This document shows, piece by piece, positions 36,930 through 37,448 of a stretch of DNA of 37,448 nt. Below the pieces are notes generated by a model. That model worked only from the letters and a program-made list of their open reading frames with translations, was not told the origin of the DNA and ran no database searches. Source of the stretch: JBOHRE01 sp050732635 (GTDB lineage Bacteria > Gemmatimonadota > Gemmatimonadetes > Longimicrobiales > RSA9); assembly GCA_050732635.1 (NCBI GenBank), contig JBOHRE010000028.1, forward strand, positions 1 to 37,448, written 5' to 3'. The position numbers and the translations under genes are program-made. How positions within the stretch are numbered: position 1 is the stretch's first letter; each line of letters opens with the position of its first letter.

Positions 36930-37448
36930 GTGTTCCGGCTCGAGCTGTTCGGCAGTGCGTCGATCGAGGGGCCCACCGGCCCCCTGACCGGTCGCCCGGT
37001 CCAGCGGCGCCGGCTCGCCTTGCTCGCGCTCCTGGCCATCGCGCGCCAGCGCGGCCACACGCGCGACAAGCTGATCGGCTACCTCTGGCCTGACGCGGAC
37101 CCGGACCGCGCCCGCCACCAGCTCTCCGATTCCGTCTACCGCATCAACCAGGCCGTGGGCGGCGAGGCGGTGATCGGCATCGGCGACGAGCTACGGCTCA
37201 ACCCGGAGCGGCTCCCCTGCGATGCCTGGGAGTTCGCCGACGCGCTCGAGCGCGGCGAGTGGCAGCGGGCAGTCGAGCTGCACGCCGCGCCGTTCCTCGA
37301 CGGCTTCTTCCTGACCGGTGCCGACGAGCTCGAGCGCTGGGTGGACGCGCAGCGCGAGCGCCTCGGTCGCGAGCGGGCCCGCGCGCTCGAGGCGCTGGCC
37401 GAAGCGGCCGAGCGCGACAACGCGCTGCCCGACGCCGTGCGCTGGTGG
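36930..37448 (+). CDS. BTAD-family regulator, N-terminal part (runs off the window)
   Basis: From a GTG at 36930, 173 codons run to the end of the window without a stop. The product starts FRLELFGSASIEGPTGPLTGRPVQRRRLALLALLAI, then RDKLIGYLWPDADPDRARHQLSDSVYRINQ (SARP-type winged helix), ELRLNPERLPCDAWEFADALERG and FLDGFFLTGADELERWVDAQRERL (BTAD). It closely resembles the N-terminus of the regulator at 13277. No ribosome site is visible before the GTG, which may be leaderless. Downstream domains are outside the window, so whether it also has the membrane helix and TolB/TPR part is unknown. Confidence 0.88.
   Translation, partial: MFRLELFGSASIEGPTGPLTGRPVQRRRLALLALLAIARQRGHTRDKLIGYLWPDADPDRARHQLSDSVYRINQAVGGEAVIGIGDELRLNPERLPCDAWEFADALERGEWQRAVELHAAPFLDGFFLTGADELERWVDAQRERLGRERARALEALAEAAERDNALPDAVRWW

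Overview
The window looks like a GC-rich chromosome segment from a Gram-negative bacterium, most likely a member of the Gemmatimonadota. This is inferred from the gene families present together: SusC/SusD outer-membrane uptake proteins, an ADOP-type permease with its PadR regulator, BTAD/TolB/TPR regulators, FG-GAP/ASPIC proteins and many lipoproteins, in a high-GC context with frequent GTG starts. No rRNA, tRNA, CRISPR array or complete mobile element was seen.

Layout. (1) 64-4378: an exported amidohydrolase downstream of a BlaI/MecI/CopY repressor gene, then a 476-base gap with three TACA-N3-TGTA dyads at exact 32-base steps, a small lipoprotein, a fourth dyad, an aldo/keto reductase and a 49-codon outer-membrane-protein remnant. 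(2) 4478-8167: a patchwork accessory stretch with a permuted NlpC/P60-like protein, a probable lone integron attC site (5541-5676), a truncated AbiV-type phage-defence gene that runs into a truncated RibD/DHFR-like gene, an ArsR-SRPBCC pair with a self-overlapping operator/promoter, a hicB-hicA toxin-antitoxin pair and a second hicB remnant. (3) 8167-12448: a TPR-LuxR regulator, an alpha/beta-hydrolase-fold protein lacking its catalytic Ser and His, a SAM methyltransferase, and a DHFR-family reductase.

(4) 12557-29254: a cupin lipoprotein, a membrane-spanning BTAD-TolB-TPR regulator, a small membrane protein, two exported deacetylases (ChbG/YdjC-like and PIG-L-like), SusC, SusD, a convergent 14-motif FG-GAP/ASPIC lipoprotein, a GNAT acetyltransferase of the phosphinothricin-acetyltransferase type, and a GH20 beta-N-acetylhexosaminidase lipoprotein. 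Taken together this resembles a locus for capturing and trimming amino-sugar glycans: GH20 would release terminal GlcNAc/GalNAc, the deacetylases would act on N-acetyl groups, and SusCD would import the products. That functional link is inference.

(5) 29360-37448: an ADOP permease with overlapping padR, a second hicBA pair, a hypoxanthine-DNA glycosylase, a multicopper oxidase with its copper motifs in reversed order, a DUF4242 protein next to a lipoprotein of unknown function, and the start of a second BTAD regulator that runs off the window.

Most promising for follow-up: the attC-like site with its truncated defence gene, the regulator / catalytically dead hydrolase / methyltransferase triad, the 32-base-phased operator array, and the multicopper oxidase with swapped copper half-sites.
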